Source: Mycolicibacter heraklionensis (GTDB lineage: Bacteria > Actinomycetota > Actinomycetes > Mycobacteriales > Mycobacteriaceae). From it: a stretch of DNA of 64,000 nucleotides. Of this stretch, positions 49,962 to 59,223 are shown one piece after another. The DNA lies in contig NZ_LDPO01000006.1 of assembly GCF_001021505.1 (NCBI RefSeq), positions 152,128 through 216,127 on the forward strand. Direction: 5' to 3'. Positions within the stretch are counted from its first letter, which is position 1; every line of letters starts with the position of its first letter. Made by a program: the position numbers and the translations under genes. Below the pieces are notes generated by a model. It was not told the origin of the DNA, searched no databases, and saw only the letters and a list, made by a program, of their open reading frames with translations.

Positions 49962-50011
49962 CAGACGCGAAAGCCCCCATTTCGGACTCGAAATGGGGGC
50001 CTTTGCGTCTG
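49962..50011 (+). terminator. long hairpin terminator after etfA, overlapping the LuxR gene start
   Basis: A 23-base left arm (49962-49984) pairs with 49989-50011, with one mismatch and one G-U pair, around the loop GACT. A run TTTTTT lies before it (49947-49952), none after. The ATG at 49993 of the next gene is inside the right arm. Confidence 0.75.
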
Positions 50012-52746
50012 GTGGGCGGCTGACCGGACGAGAGTCCGAGTGCAGCCAGCTGCGGGACACCCTCGCCGCCGCCCGGGCCGGCCGCGCTCAAGTGCAGATC
50101 CTGCGCGGCGAGGCCGGGATCGGCAAGACCGCTCTGCTGGACTACCTGGCCGAATCCGCGCCGGACTTCCACGTGATCCGGGCGGCCGGGGTGGAGTCCG
50201 ACATGGAGCTGGCTTTCGCCGGCCTGCAGCAGCTGTGCGCCCCGCTGGCCGACGGCATGGGCCGGCTGCCCGAACCGCAGCGCGAGGCGCTGGCCATCGC
50301 CTTCGGCATGAGCAGCGGGCCGGCACCCGACCGATTTCTGGTCGGGCTGGCGGTGCTGGGGCTGCTGGCCGGGATCGCCGCCCGGCAGCCGGTCCTGTGC
50401 CTGATCGACGACGCCCACTGGCTCGATCGGGTTTCGGCTCAGACGCTGGGGTTCGTGGCCCGGCGACTGCAGGCCGAACCCGTCGCGCTGGTGTGCGCAC
50501 TGCGTGAACCCGCAGACGGCCTGACCGGGCTGCCGAAGCTGATGCTGCGCGGCCTGGCTGAGGCCGACGCGCGCGCCGTGCTGGAATCGGCGCTGCCGAG
50601 CCCGATCGACCCCCAGGTTGCCGACCGGATCGTCGCCGAGACGCATGGCAACCCGCTGGCGCTGCTGGAACTGCCGAGGGGCCTGTCCGCGGCCGAACTG
50701 GCCGGCGGCTACTACCGCCCGGACGTGGTGCCGGTGGCCGGACAGATCGAACGCCACTACCTGGCCCGAGTCCGTGCGCTGCCCGACGACGCCCAACGGC
50801 TCTTGTTGCTGGGTGCCGCTGAGCCGGTGGGGGATGCGGCGCTGCTGCTGCGGGCGGCCGACGTGCTGGGCCTGGCCGCGCCGGCACTGGACGCGGCCGA
50901 GGAGGCCGGCCTGATCGAGGTGGGCGCGCGGGTGCGGTTTCGCCATCCACTGGTGCGCTCGGCGATCTACCGCGCCGCGCATCTGGAGGACCGCCGGGAA
51001 GCCCACCGTGCCCTGGCGCAGGCCACCGACCCGGCACACGACCCCGACCGGCGGGCTTGGCATCGCGCCCACGCGGCAGCCGGCCCGGACGAATCTGTCG
51101 CCGCGGAGCTGGAGCGCTCCGCTGACCGGGCGGCGTTGCGCGGTGGAACCGCCGCGGCGGCAGCGTTTTTGGCTCGTGCCACCGAGCTGACCCCCGACCC
51201 GCTGCAGCGCGGATCCCGTGCGCTCGATGCCGCCGAAGCCAAGCGGGCGGTCGCTGAAACGGACGCGGCGGCGGCGCTGCTGGCCACCGCCGAGCTGGCG
51301 CCCCTCGATGAGCGGCAGCGCGCCCGGCTGGCGCGGATGCGCGCACAGTTGGCCTTCACTCGTGGCCGCGGCAGCGGCCACGCAGCCACCATTCTCGATT
51401 CCGTTCACCAATTCTTCAGCGCTGCAAGTCGTTTGGAATCGATTGACGCGGCGATGGCGCAAGAGACCCTGCTGGAAGCGGTCAGCGCGGCGATGTATGC
51501 GGGCCGGGCGTTCGGAGCGCAGGTGCGCAACCACACCGCGGCGGCGCTGGCAGCTGGTGTGCGGACTGCCCCGAACCGGCCGGCCGACCTACTGTTGCTT
51601 GCGCTGACCACCCGCATCAGCGCCGGTTGCCGGGCCGGCCTGCAGCCGTTGCATGCCGCGGTCGCCGCACTCACCCCGCGCACCTGGTCATGGCAGGCAT
51701 TTCCGATCGGATACGAAGCCGCGGTGCACGACCTGTGGGACGACGAGTCCTGGTATCGGATCGCCGACGACGCCGTGCGGGTGGCGACCGACACCGGTGC
51801 GCTGGCCATGCTGCCGGTCGCGTTGACGACCCGGGCCGGTGTGCACGTGCAGGCGGGCGACTTCGCGGCGGCGCGTGCGCTGATCGCCGATGCCGACGCC
51901 CTGTCCGCGGCTGCCGGTCAGACGCCGGTGCGCTACCACGCGTTGGCGTTGGCGGCGTGGACGGGCGAGGAAGCCGAGGCGACCGCGCTGATCGACGCCG
52001 CGGCGCGCAGCGGGGCCGCCCGCGGCGAGGGACGTATCACCGCGCTGATCGGCTACGCCTCCGCGGTGCTGTACAACGGCTTGGGCCGCTACCAGTCGGC
52101 GTGCGACGCGCTGCGCCGGACGCTGGACTACGAAGATCTCGGCATCTACGGGTGGAATCTGGCCGAGCTGGTGGAGTCCGGAGCCCGGGCCGGCGAGCAA
52201 TCGCTGGCCGCCGAGGCGCTGGCGCTGCTGCAGGAACGCACCACCGTCAGCGGAACGGACTGGGGGCTGGGCGTGCTGGCCCGCTCGCGTGCGCTGATGT
52301 GCGACGGGCCGACCGCCGAGGACCACTATGTCGAGGCCGTCGAGCGGTTGGGGCGCACCCGGATCGCCGTGGACCTGGCTCGTGCGCACTTGGTGTATGG
52401 GGAATGGCTGCGCCGGGAGAAGCGGCGCGGCGACGCGCGTACGCAGCTGCGGACCGCCCACGAGATGTTCACCGGCTTCGGGGCACAGGCCTTCGCGCAA
52501 CGCAGCCGGCGCGAACTGCACGCGATCGGGGACAAGAGCAGCGGCCGGGCCGCGGCCGGCGGTGACGCGCTGACACCTCAGGAGCAGCAGATCGCCGAGC
52601 TGGCCGGCGCCGGCCTGACGAATGTCGAGATCGGGGCGCAGCTGTTCATCAGTGCTCACACCGTCGAGTGGCACCTGCGCAAGGTCTTCGCCAAGCTGGG
52701 CATCCGCTCACGCCGGGAACTGCGCGACACCGCCGCCGGCCGGTGA
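49993..52746 (+). CDS. large LuxR-family (LAL-type) ATP-binding regulator
   Basis: About 917 aa from the ATG at 49993. An N-terminal AAA/NB-ARC-like ATPase (LTGRESECSQLRD, Walker A RGEAGIGKTALLDY, Walker B VLCLIDDAHWLD) is followed by about 500 residues of TPR-like helices and a C-terminal LuxR HTH (LTPQEQQIAELAGAGLTNVE, then IGAQLFISAHTVEWHLRKVF). These proteins activate transcription when a ligand is bound. A GTG at 49957 would add 12 residues encoded entirely in a terminator hairpin and is less likely. It is followed by two SDR-type genes and may control them (inference). Confidence 0.9.
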   Translation: MGAFASGGRLTGRESECSQLRDTLAAARAGRAQVQILRGEAGIGKTALLDYLAESAPDFHVIRAAGVESDMELAFAGLQQLCAPLADGMGRLPEPQREALAIAFGMSSGPAPDRFLVGLAVLGLLAGIAARQPVLCLIDDAHWLDRVSAQTLGFVARRLQAEPVALVCALREPADGLTGLPKLMLRGLAEADARAVLESALPSPIDPQVADRIVAETHGNPLALLELPRGLSAAELAGGYYRPDVVPVAGQIERHYLARVRALPDDAQRLLLLGAAEPVGDAALLLRAADVLGLAAPALDAAEEAGLIEVGARVRFRHPLVRSAIYRAAHLEDRREAHRALAQATDPAHDPDRRAWHRAHAAAGPDESVAAELERSADRAALRGGTAAAAAFLARATELTPDPLQRGSRALDAAEAKRAVAETDAAAALLATAELAPLDERQRARLARMRAQLAFTRGRGSGHAATILDSVHQFFSAASRLESIDAAMAQETLLEAVSAAMYAGRAFGAQVRNHTAAALAAGVRTAPNRPADLLLLALTTRISAGCRAGLQPLHAAVAALTPRTWSWQAFPIGYEAAVHDLWDDESWYRIADDAVRVATDTGALAMLPVALTTRAGVHVQAGDFAAARALIADADALSAAAGQTPVRYHALALAAWTGEEAEATALIDAAARSGAARGEGRITALIGYASAVLYNGLGRYQSACDALRRTLDYEDLGIYGWNLAELVESGARAGEQSLAAEALALLQERTTVSGTDWGLGVLARSRALMCDGPTAEDHYVEAVERLGRTRIAVDLARAHLVYGEWLRREKRRGDARTQLRTAHEMFTGFGAQAFAQRSRRELHAIGDKSSGRAAAGGDALTPQEQQIAELAGAGLTNVEIGAQLFISAHTVEWHLRKVFAKLGIRSRRELRDTAAGR

Positions 52747-52857
52747 GCCGGCCCGGATTCGCCGCAGCAGACTACGGACTTTCCAGGGTCCCCCACGGGC
52801 AGCGCAGTGCCAAGGTCGAGATATCGAAACCGTGCTGAACGAGAGGGTGTGTCGAAG

Positions 52858-53601
52858 ATGAAGATCACTGTGATGGGTGCCAGCGGGCAGATCGGCACCA
52901 AGGTCGTCGAGCTGCTGCGTGCCGCCGGCCACGAGACCGTGGCCGCCGCCCGCAATACAGGTGTCGACGTACTGACCGGAGATGGCCTGGCCGAGGCCCT
53001 GTCGGGTGCCGACGTGCTGGTCGACGTGGTCAACTCACCGGACTATGCCGACGGGCCGGTGCTGGAGTTCTTCACCAAGGCCACCAACAACCAGGTGGCC
53101 GCGGCCGAAGCCGCGGACGTCGGCCACTATGTCGTGCTGTCGATCGTGAACTGCGACGGCCTGCCCGACAGTGGCTATATGCGTGCGAAGGTGGCCCAGG
53201 AACGCATCATCGCCGACTCGGGGCTGCCCTACACCGTCGTCCGCGCCACCCAATTCCACGAGTTCGCCGACGGCATCATCGCGTCGCTGACCGTCGACGG
53301 CGAAGTCCGGGTGCCCGAAGGCCTGATCCAGCCGGTCGCCGGTGCCGACGTGGCCGCCGAAGTGGCCCGCGCCGCTCAGGCCGCGCCGGTCGACGGGATC
53401 GTCAACATCGGTGGCCCGCAGAAGCTGACCTTCGGCGAACTGGCCGCCCTGGTGCTGGCGCATCGGGGTGAGAGCCTGCCGATCGTCGTCGACCCGGCTG
53501 CGGTCTACTTCGGCACCAAGGTCGGCGACACCGGCCTGGTCACCGGCGACGACGCGACCCTGGCCACCACCCGTCTGCTCGATTGGCAGGCGGCACAGTG
53601 A
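52858..53601 (+). CDS. NAD(P)-binding NmrA/SDR-like protein
   Basis: A 247 aa atypical short-chain dehydrogenase with the NAD(P) motif VMGASGQIGTKVVELLRAAG at its start, then VDVVNSPDYADGPVLEFFTK and VVLSIVNCDGLPDSGYMRAK. The Tyr-x-x-x-Lys pair appears as YMRAK. Members bind NADP as oxidoreductases or sensors. The ATG at 52858 is preferred to the GTG at 52849. Its stop overlaps the next SDR start (GTGA). It follows the LuxR gene with a 111-base gap. Confidence 0.87.
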   Translation: MKITVMGASGQIGTKVVELLRAAGHETVAAARNTGVDVLTGDGLAEALSGADVLVDVVNSPDYADGPVLEFFTKATNNQVAAAEAADVGHYVVLSIVNCDGLPDSGYMRAKVAQERIIADSGLPYTVVRATQFHEFADGIIASLTVDGEVRVPEGLIQPVAGADVAAEVARAAQAAPVDGIVNIGGPQKLTFGELAALVLAHRGESLPIVVDPAAVYFGTKVGDTGLVTGDDATLATTRLLDWQAAQ

Positions 53602-54326
53602 ACGAACTGGCGGGCCAGACCGCGTTGGTGACCGGCGGGACCGCGGGTATCGGACTCGAATCCGCGCGGCTGCTGGCGCGGCACGGCGCCGCGGTGATCA
53701 TCACCGGCCGCTCGGCAGCACGTGGTACCGCGGCCGTCGCCGAACTCGGCGGCGCGGTGAGATTTGTGGCTGCCGATCTGTCCGACCTCGATTCGGTGAA
53801 ATCGTTGGTGGAGCAATGCGGCGACGGCGTCGACATCGTGGTGAACAACGCCGCCAGCTTCCCCGGGGCACTGACGGTCGACCAGGACGTGGCGTCGTTC
53901 ACCTCGACGTTCGACACCAACGTGCGCGGCGCCTATTTCCTGGTCGCCGCCCTGGCGCCGGGCATGCTGCGGCGCGGGCGCGGCAGCATCGTCAACGTCA
54001 CCAGCATGGTCGCCTTCAAGGGCGTGCCCGGGGCGTCGAGTTACAGCGCGTCCAAAGCCGCGTTGGAGTCGCTGACCCGCACCTGGGCCGCCGAATTCGG
54101 CCCGCACGGGGTACGGGTCAACAGTGTTGCTCCGGGACCGACCGCCACCGAGGGCGTCGTCGCCGAATGGGGTGACGTCAATGACGAACTGGGCCGGGCG
54201 CTGCCGCTCGGGCGCACCGCACACGCGGCGGAGATCGCCGAAGCCGTGCTCTTCCTCGCCTCGCCGCGGTCCAGCTTCATCACCGGATCGACCCTGCACG
54301 CCGACGGTGGTGGCGCCGCCGCCTGA
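53598..54326 (+). CDS. classical short-chain dehydrogenase/reductase
   Basis: A 242 aa SDR. Coenzyme motif TGGTAGIG (about 13-20), NNAA, catalytic Ser in VNVTSMVAF and the Tyr-Lys pair SYSASKAALE. C-terminal VNSVAPGPTATEG is standard. The GTG at 53598 overlaps the upstream stop by 4 bases. The two SDR genes form one unit downstream of the LuxR gene, which suggests a small regulated redox module. The substrate is unknown. Confidence 0.92.
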   Translation: MNELAGQTALVTGGTAGIGLESARLLARHGAAVIITGRSAARGTAAVAELGGAVRFVAADLSDLDSVKSLVEQCGDGVDIVVNNAASFPGALTVDQDVASFTSTFDTNVRGAYFLVAALAPGMLRRGRGSIVNVTSMVAFKGVPGASSYSASKAALESLTRTWAAEFGPHGVRVNSVAPGPTATEGVVAEWGDVNDELGRALPLGRTAHAAEIAEAVLFLASPRSSFITGSTLHADGGGAAA

Positions 54327-54436
54327 TCTCGCGCCAATAAGCGGCGCTAAGCGGCGCACAATTCGTCACCAAGCGTGCATCGACATGTCATGCCGTGATT
54401 GCCTCGTCGCTGCCTGGCTGCGCGACCGTGCTCAGT

Positions 54437-55300
54437 GTGAGCACTGGTTCTGTTCTCATCGCCCCTGAGCCCGCCACCGATTCTCCCGCTTCCGGGACCG
54501 ACAACCCGCGCTACTCGCTGCTGCTGTCCACCGACCCCGCCATGATCGAAGCCGCGCAGCGGATGCGATTCGAGGTGTTCAGCACCGAGCCGGGCTTCTG
54601 CCTGACCGACACCGACGACCGACCCGGCCTGGACGCCGACCACTTCGACGAATACTGCGACCACCTGCTGGTGCGCGACGACGACTCCGGTGAACTGGTC
54701 GGCTGCTACCGGATGCTGCCGCCCACCGGGGCCATCGCCGCCGGAGGCCTTTACAGCGCAATCGAATTCGATGTCACCGCGCTGGACCCGCTGCGGCCGT
54801 CGCTGGTCGAGATGGGTCGCGCCGTGGTCCGGCCCGGCCACCGCAACGGCGCTGTCGTGCTGTTGATGTGGGCCGGGATCCTGGCCTACCTGGACCGCTA
54901 CCAGTACGACTACATCACCGGCTGCGTCTCGGTGCCGGTGTGCGGCGAGGGCGCCCCCGGCAGTCAGATCCGCGGTGTCCGCGACTTCGTGCGGCGCCGC
55001 CACGCCTCCCCGCACCGGGTGACCCCGTATCGGCCCGTGGTGGTCGACGGTAAGAGCCTCGACGAGATCGCGCCGCCGACTCGCCCGACCATGCCGCCGC
55101 TGCTGCGCGGCTACCTGCGCCTGGGCGCGCGGGTCTGCGGTGAGCCGGCCCACGACCCGGCCTTCGGGGTGGGGGACTTCCCGGCCCTGCTGCGCCGCAG
55201 CGACGCCGACACCCGCTACCTGCGCCGGCTGCGGTCGGTGTCCGCGGCGTCGGTGGTGGCGGGGGCCCCTGAGGCGGCCGACACCGCCGCCCAAGCGTGA
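54437..55300 (+). CDS. GNAT-type N-acyltransferase (OlsB/hemolysin-like, Rv3027c)
   Basis: A 287 aa protein with the acyl-ACP-dependent N-acyltransferase fold seen in OlsB-like proteins: MRFEVFSTEPGFCL, DEYCDHLLVRDDDSGELVGC, then LVEMGRAVVRPGHRNGAVVL. The GTG at 54437 (MSTGSVLIAP) is preferred; the frame is open to 54395. It matches M. tuberculosis Rv3027c. It overlaps the PlsC-like gene by 4 bases (GTGA), so it probably shares a lipid-acylation role with it; the product lipid is not known here. Confidence 0.87.
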   Translation: MSTGSVLIAPEPATDSPASGTDNPRYSLLLSTDPAMIEAAQRMRFEVFSTEPGFCLTDTDDRPGLDADHFDEYCDHLLVRDDDSGELVGCYRMLPPTGAIAAGGLYSAIEFDVTALDPLRPSLVEMGRAVVRPGHRNGAVVLLMWAGILAYLDRYQYDYITGCVSVPVCGEGAPGSQIRGVRDFVRRRHASPHRVTPYRPVVVDGKSLDEIAPPTRPTMPPLLRGYLRLGARVCGEPAHDPAFGVGDFPALLRRSDADTRYLRRLRSVSAASVVAGAPEAADTAAQA

Positions 55301-56115
55301 ACCAAACGCCGGTGAACGCCTGGGCGCCTCAGGCGTTCTGCACCCCCCGGTGCATTCGTGGCGGTCGCGAGCGCCCGTTCCCGGGGGTGGTTGCCCTGCG
55401 GCTGGCCCTGGTGGTGCTGCTGGCGCCGCTGCTGCCACTGCTGGCGGTACCGGTTCCGGGCCGCGTCCGGCTGCAGCGCCGCTGCTGCCGGGTGGTGTTG
55501 CGCTGCTTCGGCGTGCGGGTGACCACGACCGGCGGGCCGGTACGCAACCTGCGCGGCATGTTGGTGGTCAGCCCACACGTGTCCTGGCTGGATGTGTTCG
55601 TGATCGGTGCGGTATCGCCGGGGACGTTCGTGGCACGCGCCGACCTGATCAGCTGGCCCGGCATCGGAGCGCTGGCCCGCATGATGCGGATCATCCCCAT
55701 CGAGCGGGACAGCCTGCGGGGGTTGCCGGTGGTGGTCGACACGGTGGCGGCCCGATTGCGGGCCGGCCGCACCGTCGTGGCCTTCCCGGAGGGCACCACC
55801 TGGTGCGGACGGGCCCACGGCAAGTTCTATCCGGCGATGTTCCAGGCCGCCGTGGACGCCGCGCGGCCGGTGCAGCCGCTACAGCTCACCTACCACCACC
55901 AGGACGGGTCGCCGTCGACCGTGCCGGCGTTTGTCGGCGACGACAGCCTGCTGGCTTCGATGCGTCGCTTGATCACCGCGCGACGCACTGTGGCGCAGGT
56001 ACATGTCGCGGCCTTGCAGTTGCCGGGAACGGATCGGCGTGAGCTGGCTGCGCGTTGCCAGGCGGCGGCGGGCTGGCGGGTGCCGCGGCGTCGACGAGCC
56101 CGCATCGTCTGTTGA
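55297..56115 (+). CDS. PlsC-type acyltransferase (Rv3026c-like)
   Basis: A 272 aa membrane-associated glycerolipid acyltransferase. The H-x4-D motif is HVSWLD (about 92-97), the substrate loop [10 protein letters not shown] carries the second motif, and a hydrophobic segment at about 31-53 ([20 protein letters not shown]) precedes them. The adjacent GNAT gene suggests that both work on the same lipid, as in ornithine-lipid synthesis (inference; not demonstrated in mycobacteria). It corresponds to M. tuberculosis Rv3026c. Confidence 0.9.
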   Translation: MNQTPVNAWAPQAFCTPRCIRGGRERPFPGVVALRLALVVLLAPLLPLLAVPVPGRVRLQRRCCRVVLRCFGVRVTTTGGPVRNLRGMLVVSPHVSWLDVFVIGAVSPGTFVARADLISWPGIGALARMMRIIPIERDSLRGLPVVVDTVAARLRAGRTVVAFPEGTTWCGRAHGKFYPAMFQAAVDAARPVQPLQLTYHHQDGSPSTVPAFVGDDSLLASMRRLITARRTVAQVHVAALQLPGTDRRELAARCQAAAGWRVPRRRRARIVC

Positions 56116-56177
56116 ACAGCGCAGCCGCCCGCCGCAGCGCCGGGGCGGCTGCGCGTGCCCGGTATCCTGGGCAGGTC

Positions 56178-57377
56178 ATGGTCTATCTGGATCACGCCGC
56201 CACCACCCCGATGCACCCGCCAGCCATCGAGGCGATGGCAGCTGTGCTGGGAACCGTCGGAAACGCCTCCTCGCTGCACGCCGCAGGCCGCGCCGCGCGC
56301 CGCCGGATGGAGGAGTCCCGCGAGTCCATCGCGGCACGGCTGGGTGCGCGCCCGTCCGAGGTGGTGTTCACCGCCGGCGGCACCGACGGCGACAACCTGG
56401 CCGTCAAGGGCATCTACTGGGCCCGCCGCGACGCCGATCCGCGGCGACGCCGGATCATCACCACCGAGGTCGAGCACCACGCGGTGCTGGACTCGGTGGG
56501 CTGGCTCGCCGAACACGAGGGCGCCGAGATCACCTGGCTGCCCACCGACGCCGACGGCTCGGTGTCACCGGACGCGCTGCGCGAGGAATTGGATGCCGGC
56601 CGGGCCGACGACGTCGCCCTGGTGTCGGTGATGTGGGCCAACAATGAAGTGGGAACGGTGTTGCCGGTCGCCGAACTGGCTTTGATCGCGGCTGAGTTCG
56701 GAGTGCCGATGCACTCCGACGCCGTCCAGGCGGTCGGGCAGTTGCCGGTCGATTTCGGCGCCAGTGGGTTGTCCGCGCTGAGCCTGACCGCCCACAAGTT
56801 CGGCGGCCCGTGCGGGACCGGCGCACTGCTGATTCGTCGTGACGTAGCCTGTGTCCCGCTCACGCACGGTGGTGGGCAGGAGCGTGACATCCGTTCCGGC
56901 ACACCCGATGTCGCCGGGGCAGTCGGAATGGCCGCGGCGCTTCAGGCCGCGGTGGGCTCGTTGGAGGCCACCGCCGACCGTGTTGCGGGCCTGCGTGACC
57001 GGCTCATCGACGGAGTGCTCGCCCGGATCGACAACACCCGGGTCAACGGGTCACGCACTCAACGGCTGCCCGGCAACGCGCACTTCACCTTCGCCGGCTG
57101 CGAAGGCGACTCCCTGCTGATGTTGTTGGACGCCAACGGCATCGAATGCTCCACCGGATCGGCCTGCACCGCTGGTGTGCCGCAGCCCTCGCACGTCCTG
57201 ACCGCGATGGGTGCCGATCCGGTCGCCGCCCGTGGATCGCTGCGACTGTCGTTGGGACACACCAGCGTCGACGGCGACGTCGACGCCGTGCTGGCGGTGC
57301 TGCCCGGCGCGGTGGAGCGGGCCCGCCAGGCGATGCTGGCCGCCGCGGGAGTGAGCGCGATGAGGGTGGCCCGGTGA
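56178..57377 (+). CDS. iscS: cysteine desulfurase IscS
   Basis: A 399 aa PLP enzyme releasing sulfur from cysteine for Fe-S clusters and tRNA thiolation. The start [11 protein letters not shown] is typical, PLP Lys is in [11 protein letters not shown], and the active Cys is in STGSACTAG. The ATG at 56178 is used; the frame upstream (56055) is not supported by the family. Its TGA overlaps the GTG of mnmA (GTGA), a direct link between sulfur donor and tRNA thiolase. Confidence 0.95.
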   Translation: MVYLDHAATTPMHPPAIEAMAAVLGTVGNASSLHAAGRAARRRMEESRESIAARLGARPSEVVFTAGGTDGDNLAVKGIYWARRDADPRRRRIITTEVEHHAVLDSVGWLAEHEGAEITWLPTDADGSVSPDALREELDAGRADDVALVSVMWANNEVGTVLPVAELALIAAEFGVPMHSDAVQAVGQLPVDFGASGLSALSLTAHKFGGPCGTGALLIRRDVACVPLTHGGGQERDIRSGTPDVAGAVGMAAALQAAVGSLEATADRVAGLRDRLIDGVLARIDNTRVNGSRTQRLPGNAHFTFAGCEGDSLLMLLDANGIECSTGSACTAGVPQPSHVLTAMGADPVAARGSLRLSLGHTSVDGDVDAVLAVLPGAVERARQAMLAAAGVSAMRVAR

Positions 57378-58450
57378 AGGTAGTCGTCGCGATGAGCGGC
57401 GGGGTCGATTCATCGGTCGCCGCGGCCCGCATGGTCGACGCCGGGCACGACGTGGTCGGCGTCCATCTGGCGCTGTCGCGCAATCCGGGCACCCTGCGCA
57501 CCGGCTCGCGGGGGTGCTGCTCGCGGGAGGACTCCGACGACGCCCGCCGCGTCGCCGACGTGCTGGGCATCCCGTTCTACGTGTGGGACTTCTCCGAGCA
57601 GTTCAAGGACGAGGTGATCGACGACTTCGTCGACTCCTACGCCCGCGGCGAGACGCCCAACCCGTGCATGCGGTGCAACGAGAAGATCAAGTTCTCCGCG
57701 GTGGCCGCCCGAGCCCTCGCTCTGGGCTTCGACATGGTGGCCACCGGCCACTACGCCCGGCTCGCCGACGGTCGACTCCGGCGCGCGGTGGACGCCGACA
57801 AGGACCAGTCCTACGTGCTCGCGGTGCTGACCGCCGAGCAGCTCCGGCACGCCGCGTTCCCGATCGGGGACACCCCCAAGCCACAGATCCGCGCTGAGGC
57901 CGCCGAACGTGGTCTGGCGGTGGCGAGTAAGCCCGACAGTCATGACATCTGCTTCATCCCGACCGGCGACACCCGCACCTTCCTCGGCGGCCACATCGGC
58001 GTACGGCCGGGGGCCGTGGTGGACACTCACGGGTCGGTGCTGGCCGAACACGACGGGGTGCACGGTTTCACCATCGGCCAGCGCAAGGGCCTGGGCATCG
58101 CCGGGCCAGGCCCGGACGGCCAGCCGCGCTATGTGACCGGTATCGACGCCGCGACCGGCACCGTCACCGTCGGGCCCGCCGCCGAGTTGGACGTGGTGGA
58201 GCTCACCGGGCGGGCACCGGTATTCACCTCCGGGCGGCCGTGGCATGGCCCGGTCGAGTGCGAGGTGCAGGTGCGCGCCCACGGTGAGACCGTCGGCGCG
58301 GTGGCCGAACTGGTCGGCGACATGTTGCAGGTGCGACTGCGCACGCCGTTGCGCGGCGTGGCCCGCGGCCAGACCCTGGCCTGCTACCGCCCGGACGCGC
58401 AAGGCGACGAAGTGATCGCCAGTGCGACGATCGCAGCCACCGGCGCATAG
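57374..58450 (+). CDS. mnmA: tRNA 2-thiouridylase MnmA/TrmU
   Basis: A 358 aa enzyme that thiolates U34 of tRNA(Lys/Glu/Gln). The PP-loop MSGGVDSS is at 7-14. The catalytic Cys is in [12 protein letters not shown] and the second in [11 protein letters not shown]. The GTG at 57374 overlaps iscS, giving the standard length. It matches M. tuberculosis Rv3024c. Confidence 0.96.
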   Translation: MKVVVAMSGGVDSSVAAARMVDAGHDVVGVHLALSRNPGTLRTGSRGCCSREDSDDARRVADVLGIPFYVWDFSEQFKDEVIDDFVDSYARGETPNPCMRCNEKIKFSAVAARALALGFDMVATGHYARLADGRLRRAVDADKDQSYVLAVLTAEQLRHAAFPIGDTPKPQIRAEAAERGLAVASKPDSHDICFIPTGDTRTFLGGHIGVRPGAVVDTHGSVLAEHDGVHGFTIGQRKGLGIAGPGPDGQPRYVTGIDAATGTVTVGPAAELDVVELTGRAPVFTSGRPWHGPVECEVQVRAHGETVGAVAELVGDMLQVRLRTPLRGVARGQTLACYRPDAQGDEVIASATIAATGA

Positions 58451-58462
58451 GGTCAGCCTTTA

Positions 58463-58526
58463 GCGCCGAACGTGTACTGAGTGCGGCGATGTGGCGGTTT
58501 TTTCGCCCTGAATGCACGTTCGGCGC
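58463..58526. repeat. hairpin, CGARCGTG repeat family (copy 3)
   Basis: GCGCCGAACGTG at 58463-58474 and CACGTTCGGCGC at 58515-58526 form a perfect 12-bp outer stem. The interior holds a second stem GGCG-TTTTTT-CGCC near 58493-58507. It lies between mnmA and lpqA, which converge, and shares its outer arm with copies 1 and 2. Confidence 0.7.
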
Positions 58527-58538
58527 GGGGAATCGCGC

Positions 58539-59168
58539 CTAACCGGGCACCGCCGAAGCCATATTCGTCACCACCAGGTCGGCGTCGGACGCCGAAAAGC
58601 CGCAGTAGGTGACCTCCAACAGGACCACCGACTTGACCTGGTAGGCCCGGCCACAGTCCCCGGCGTGGGTGCGCAGGGACTCGTCGTCGGCATCCCAGTC
58701 GCTGACCAGTCCCGGCCCGGCCGAGGTGTCGGCGCACTCGGCCACCGTGGCCACCAAAGCGTCGAGAGCGTGGTGGGCTGTTTCGGCGTCGGGGTAGACG
58801 GCCGCGCCTTCGGAGACCATCGCCGCCTTGGGCGGGTACTGGTAGGTGGTTTTGTGGAAACGCGTCGGCGCGGAGCCGAACACCGCGGTCTCGACGAAGA
58901 CGAAACGGCACGGCGGCGGGATGGTCGCGGCGAGGTCGTCGATGTCCGTTGGGGAGCTGGAATCCATGGTGGGGATCACCGTCAGCTGTTCGTCGGCGCC
59001 GACGATGGCCCGCATCCGGGGCGTGCCGAGCATGACCCGGCCGAGATCCACCGCGCCGTCGGGCGCCGGCAGCGCCGCGGGTGGCAGCGCCGTCCCGCCG
59101 ACCAGCCGGGTACAGCCCACCACCGCTGCCGTCACCGCCCAGATCGGAACCAGCCGCGACATCTTCAC
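58539..59168 (-). CDS. lpqA: LpqA-like lipoprotein with PknH-type sensor domain
   Basis: A 209 aa lipoprotein. The lipobox ends VVGC with the lipidated Cys at 19. The extracellular domain resembles the PknH ectodomain, with four Cys (PPCRFV, AECADT, AGDCGRA, TYCGFS) spaced for two disulfides. It matches M. tuberculosis LpqA (Rv3016) by position beside a MetE-like gene and ligA. The frame's ATG at 59168 is used, a second Met lies two codons later. The gene ends 12 bases after the hairpin of the convergent mnmA. Confidence 0.88.
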   Translation of the reverse strand: MKMSRLVPIWAVTAAVVGCTRLVGGTALPPAALPAPDGAVDLGRVMLGTPRMRAIVGADEQLTVIPTMDSSSPTDIDDLAATIPPPCRFVFVETAVFGSAPTRFHKTTYQYPPKAAMVSEGAAVYPDAETAHHALDALVATVAECADTSAGPGLVSDWDADDESLRTHAGDCGRAYQVKSVVLLEVTYCGFSASDADLVVTNMASAVPG

Positions 59169-59223
59169 CCTCGAAGGCTAGCCCGCCGTGCCCAGGGCTA
59201 TGTCACTTCAATACGGTTGCCCG

